Assembly (NCBI GenBank): GCA_903927855.1
Contig: CAIYOL010000414.1
Location: forward strand, 1-16,035
DNA length: 16,035 bases
Source: an uncultured Planctomycetota bacterium
GTDB taxonomy: Bacteria > Planctomycetota > Phycisphaerae > Sedimentisphaerales > Anaerobacaceae
Direction of reading: 5' to 3'
Shown here: positions 13,452 through 16,035 of the stretch, piece by piece
Layout: the number at the start of each line of letters is the position of its first letter
Position numbering within the stretch: the first letter of the stretch is position 1
Notes under the pieces: generated by a model
The model's input: only the letters and a program-made list of their open reading frames with translations
What the model was told of the DNA's origin: nothing
The model's database searches: none
Position numbers and translations under genes: made by a program

Positions 13452-14540
13452 CTATTTACCTTTGGCAGCTTTTAAGACGGCAAAAAAGGCGGGCTTGGGC
13501 TGGTATTTGCGGTCAAACAAAAGGGGATAATCGGTCCGTCCCTGAACAGGCCAGTTGTTTAGCCAGGATTGCCCGTCGTGAACACCCCAAAAATTTACCC
13601 GCTCGATTTTATCGGCGTGCTTATGGAAAATCGAAAATAAATCCGCATAGCGTTTCGCAAGTTTGTCCTGCATCTCGGCCGGCAGCGCATCAGGATAAGG
13701 ATTCAGCTCTTTCTGTGGAACATTTCTTGGCAGAACCGTAATATCCATTTCCGTAATCATTACCTTAACGCCGGATTGGGCCAGATTAACAATACCATTT
13801 TCTACCTCATCCAGTGATGGGGTATTAAGCTTCCAGTGCGCCTGCACGCCGATGCCGTCAATGCGCCCACCCTTACTTTTGATATCGCCGATTAGGCGGA
13901 TAATACTATCAGTAGCCTCTTTTGTCAGCATATCGTGTCCGTTGTAATACAACTCGACATTCGGGTCGGCTTCGTGGGCATACTCAAACGCCTTGAGGAC
14001 GTAATCTTCCCCGATGATTTCAAGCCATTTGGTTTTTACAAATTTCCCATCACGGCCGATGGGCTCGTTGATAACTTGCCAGGCGTCTATGCGCCCTTTA
14101 TAACGGCCGACCACAGCGAAGATATGCTCACGCATTCGCTTGAGCAGAGTTTCACGGTCAACCTTGTTCCCGTCCGAATCCTGAAACACCCAGGCAGGGA
14201 CCTGTTCTTGATCGATAAGAATATGCCCGACAATGAACATTTTATTCTTTTCGCCGAATGCGACAAACTGGTCTGCCTGCTCGAACTCATACACGTTCGG
14301 CTTTGGATGCACCGATGCCCATTTCAAACAGTTCTCGGGCGTAATTGAGTTGAATTGCGATTTTATAATGGAAACTGCGTTTGCCTCTTTACCTGAAATC
14401 TGGTCGTAACTCACAGCCGCGCCGATTAAAAAATCATTCTTAAACACGTCCTTGAGCGCATACTGATTGCTGTCCGCACCTTTGGCCATCGGCAGCATAT
14501 TCAGGAGAAATATGACGATTATTTTTGTTTTAAGGTTCAT
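13452..14540 (-). CDS. Secreted GH10 endo-1,4-beta-xylanase
   Basis: Glycoside hydrolase family 10, retaining, acting on the xylan backbone; secreted by a signal peptide (residues 1 to about 22, Lys4/Lys6, hydrophobic 7-17, likely cut near Gly21/Ala22). A single GH10 domain fills the remaining 340 residues with no carbohydrate-binding module. The acid/base is Glu159 in 'VINEP' and the nucleophile Glu264 in 'ITEMD'. Other subsite residues are present: Glu69-Asn70 and Lys73 ('TPENCLKW'), His106, Gln233 and His235 ('VQAHW'), Trp318 and Trp326. The usual 'HTLVWHSQ' strand reads 'HILIDQEQ', so the active-site Trp is replaced by Asp110 and the next His by Gln111. AAAGGAG lies 8 nt before ATG 14540, one of the best Shine-Dalgarno sites in the window. 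A candidate promoter sits upstream. Confidence 0.93.
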   Translation of the reverse strand: MNLKTKIIVIFLLNMLPMAKGADSNQYALKDVFKNDFLIGAAVSYDQISGKEANAVSIIKSQFNSITPENCLKWASVHPKPNVYEFEQADQFVAFGEKNKMFIVGHILIDQEQVPAWVFQDSDGNKVDRETLLKRMREHIFAVVGRYKGRIDAWQVINEPIGRDGKFVKTKWLEIIGEDYVLKAFEYAHEADPNVELYYNGHDMLTKEATDSIIRLIGDIKSKGGRIDGIGVQAHWKLNTPSLDEVENGIVNLAQSGVKVMITEMDITVLPRNVPQKELNPYPDALPAEMQDKLAKRYADLFSIFHKHADKIERVNFWGVHDGQSWLNNWPVQGRTDYPLLFDRKYQPKPAFFAVLKAAKGK

Positions 14541-14603
14541 TTTTCCGTCTCCTTTGCAACAGTCTTAACAGTACCTATTAAAAGCCTGTGCGGTCTGGAG
14601 AAA

Positions 14604-14632
14604 ATCATAAAAAACAAACACTCTTTTTGCAA
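14604..14632 (-). promoter_or_regulatory. Candidate promoter of the xylanase gene
   Basis: Leftward reading gives TTGCAA (plus 14627-14632) as -35, a 17-nt spacer, and TATGAT (14604-14609) as -10: four and five of six consensus bases. It lies about 65 nt upstream of the xylanase ATG. The A-rich element GAAAAAAGTAAGCC abuts its upstream side (14634-14647) and could act as an UP-like element. This is an eye-found match. Confidence 0.5.
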
Positions 14633-14787
14633 GGGCTTACTTTTTTCTTTACCATTTAACGCCCGCCGTTCTGGCGAATGAAACATCCAAATTATTGGCG
14701 GAGAAGCCCTGAACAGTGAATATCCAGGCTGCGTTAAGCTGGAACACTTTATCAGTGGCGAAGGCTATAACTTATCCTGACCTGATT
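14633..14787. other. Remaining intergenic DNA between xylanase promoter and CE15 terminator
   Basis: The 302-bp gap 14541-14842 holds the xylanase promoter and leader on the left and the CE15 terminator on the right. The middle contains the 14-nt repeated element (14634-14647) and a 40-codon minus-strand frame without an ATG start (14649-14771). That frame reads like ordinary protein, ending 'RTAGVKW' before TAA, but is too short to call. Nothing else is recognised. Confidence 0.5.
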
Positions 14788-14822
14788 AAAAAAATACGCC
14801 GGGGATGAAATATCCCCGGCGC
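14786..14822 (-). terminator. Intrinsic terminator of the CE15 gene
   Basis: On the minus strand a perfect 10-bp G+C-rich stem CGCCGGGGAT/ATCCCCGGCG (plus 14797-14806 and 14812-14821, 5-nt loop) is followed by TATTTTTTTAAT. It begins 21 nt after the esterase TAA. This separates the esterase transcript from the xylanase gene, which then needs its own promoter. Confidence 0.92.
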
Positions 14823-14842
14823 ATCAACTCAGAGAAAATCCC

Positions 14843-16035
14843 TTATTGCAAAGAAGGTGTTGTCCAATTTACCCATCTTGCTGCGTCATAGTTGAAATTG
14901 TTGTCATTTCTCATGATGCCGGTAGTTCCTGTACCGCCGCCAATCAGGTATTTCCCGATATAGGCATTAAGTTCAGTCGACTGTGAAGAGGGGAAAGTAC
15001 AGTGTGTATGACCGGTTGTGCAGGAGTATCCGAACTTATCGGGTACACCGAGCGCTGTCCAAATCGTTTTGGCAGCGTTTGCACAATTCCATGAACTTTC
15101 AGGTCCAAGCCACAAGATATTATTATCAATGAGGTAAACTGCTCTTGGAGCAATCAATCCTATTAATTCATGATGGTCAGTCGGGAGTTTATTCTCACTG
15201 CCGCAGAATTGATTGAAATTGGCCCTGAACCAGACATTTTCTCCAACGATCTCACACAATTCCTGAGTGTTCTGTCCGAGAGTATTCTTCTCGTATGCGG
15301 ATACACGCCAGCTTGCTGAGCCGCCTGATCCTGATTCCTGAGGTATGGTAAGGTCAATACGATCGTCGAATGCACCGCACATCAAAGCGCCCTTGCCGTT
15401 CCTTGAACATCCCGTAACACCAATACGGGTTGGATCAAGATTGGTACTGCTGGCAGTCTTTTCGATAGCGTCTATTATACGACTTGCACCCCATGCCCAT
15501 GCCATCATAGCACTTGCGGAATGTGAACTTCCATACATAGTATAGAACTTACCTTGTCCGCGTGAACTGCTGCTGGATTGTGCTGCAATATCGTCATTAG
15601 GTATATTAACTGTTGCAACTCCGGAAATACTTCCGAGAGAAGAACCGCCGCAAGTTAAAAGAACCGGGAAAGGACCTGTTCCTGAAGGTTTGGATACTGA
15701 ACAGCTGAAGGATATTGTTTTCCCATTATCTGTTACAGTTACTGTGAGGGTACTTCCACTGTAAGAAGCTGTTGTAGCAGAATAAGGAGTATTTGGTTTA
15801 TAACCGGATTCAAATTCCTGGACCAATGCGGCTATTTCCAAACGACGACAATCCCAATCAGCTTTCGTGGTCACAGCTGAACCATCCATGAATTTAAATG
15901 GATCAGGAAGGTAAGCATTACTCGGCAAAGATGAGAATGGAGGCATTGTCGGAACAGTGCACCCGCCGGAGCCTTCTTGTGTTACTGTTACGGTTTGCGA
16001 AGTGGCTCCTGTTGCAGAAACGGTTACCGTTGCTG
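14843..16035 (-). CDS. CE15 glucuronoyl esterase with upstream beta-rich linker domain (5' end outside window)
   Basis: Carbohydrate esterase family 15 cleaves the ester between 4-O-methyl-glucuronic acid of xylan and lignin alcohols. Counting from ATG 15946, the nucleophile is Ser181 in 'GCSRNGKGA', the family motif GCSRxGKGA. The acidic residue is Glu204 in 'IPQESGSGG', and the catalytic histidine is in 'GHTHCTFP' (313-318). 'PTDHHELIGLIAPRAV' and the Trp-containing 'WLGPESSW' are also typical. ATG 15946 is not the real start: the frame stays open to the window edge. Those 29 codons read '...TVTVSATGATSQTVTV' and 'TQEGSGG', like the last strands of a BACON-type or similar Ig-like domain plus a linker. 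The signal peptide should lie outside the window. G+C is lower than in the neighbours (42-45% in two sampled 60-base lines against 57% in an ilvB line). Confidence 0.9.
   Translation of the reverse strand, partial: ATVTVSATGATSQTVTVTQEGSGGCTVPTMPPFSSLPSNAYLPDPFKFMDGSAVTTKADWDCRRLEIAALVQEFESGYKPNTPYSATTASYSGSTLTVTVTDNGKTISFSCSVSKPSGTGPFPVLLTCGGSSLGSISGVATVNIPNDDIAAQSSSSSRGQGKFYTMYGSSHSASAMMAWAWGASRIIDAIEKTASSTNLDPTRIGVTGCSRNGKGALMCGAFDDRIDLTIPQESGSGGSASWRVSAYEKNTLGQNTQELCEIVGENVWFRANFNQFCGSENKLPTDHHELIGLIAPRAVYLIDNNILWLGPESSWNCANAAKTIWTALGVPDKFGYSCTTGHTHCTFPSSQSTELNAYIGKYLIGGGTGTTGIMRNDNNFNYDAARWVNWTTPSLQ

Noticed and set aside
1..16035. CRISPR array, tRNA, rRNA, insertion sequence or phage genes
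   Set aside because: No regularly spaced long repeats, cloverleaf-like sequences, transposase or integrase motifs were seen on either strand by reading.

Overview
The window looks like ordinary chromosomal DNA from a free-living, plant-polysaccharide-degrading bacterium of about 50% G+C. My best guess is a planctomycete of the Phycisphaerae/Sedimentisphaerales type. This rests on general gene character (separate coaC and coaB genes, a vertebrate-like adenylosuccinate lyase, few strong Shine-Dalgarno sites, GH10 and CE15 enzymes). No 16S or other decisive marker is present, so the taxonomy is inference.

Layout. (1) 1-2473, plus strand: the housekeeping string yicC(3' end)-gmk-rpoZ-coaC-coaB, tightly packed. 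(2) 2470-7951, minus strand: a putative five-gene operon read right to left as membrane protein of unknown function, trxB, aldo/keto reductase, purB, pyrE. Its last gene runs tail-to-tail into coaB with a 4-nt overlap. (3) 7952-8222: a divergent control region with two near-identical GCAAAATTTTGC-type palindromes and a hairpin-rich leader in front of (4) a PilZ-domain (c-di-GMP receptor type) gene at 8223-9092, plus strand. (5) 9147-13103, minus strand: ilvB-ilvN-psd-pssA, which joins acetolactate synthase to the two-step phosphatidylethanolamine pathway. It is preceded by a perfect-consensus sigma-70-type promoter and a roughly 225-nt leader rich in hairpins. (6) 13452-16035, minus strand: a secreted GH10 xylanase and a CE15 glucuronoyl esterase that runs off the right edge. 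They are separated by a textbook intrinsic terminator and a candidate xylanase promoter.

How the genes fit together. The left half supplies nucleotide (gmk, purB, pyrE), coenzyme A (coaC, coaB), transcription (rpoZ) and thiol-redox (trxB) functions. The middle is a c-di-GMP-linked gene and an uncharacterised envelope protein sharing one control region. The right half makes branched-chain amino acids and phosphatidylethanolamine. The far right is a small xylan/lignin-carbohydrate degradation locus: CE15 would cut the glucuronoyl ester to lignin and GH10 the xylan backbone.

The strongest candidates for something undescribed are the structured RNA leader of ilvB (13104-13330), the paired palindromes in the divergent region (8013-8044), and the switch-like leader of the PilZ gene (8108-8191). 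I see no CRISPR array, tRNA, rRNA, transposase or defence system. All start choices, domain calls and structures were made by reading, not by computation.
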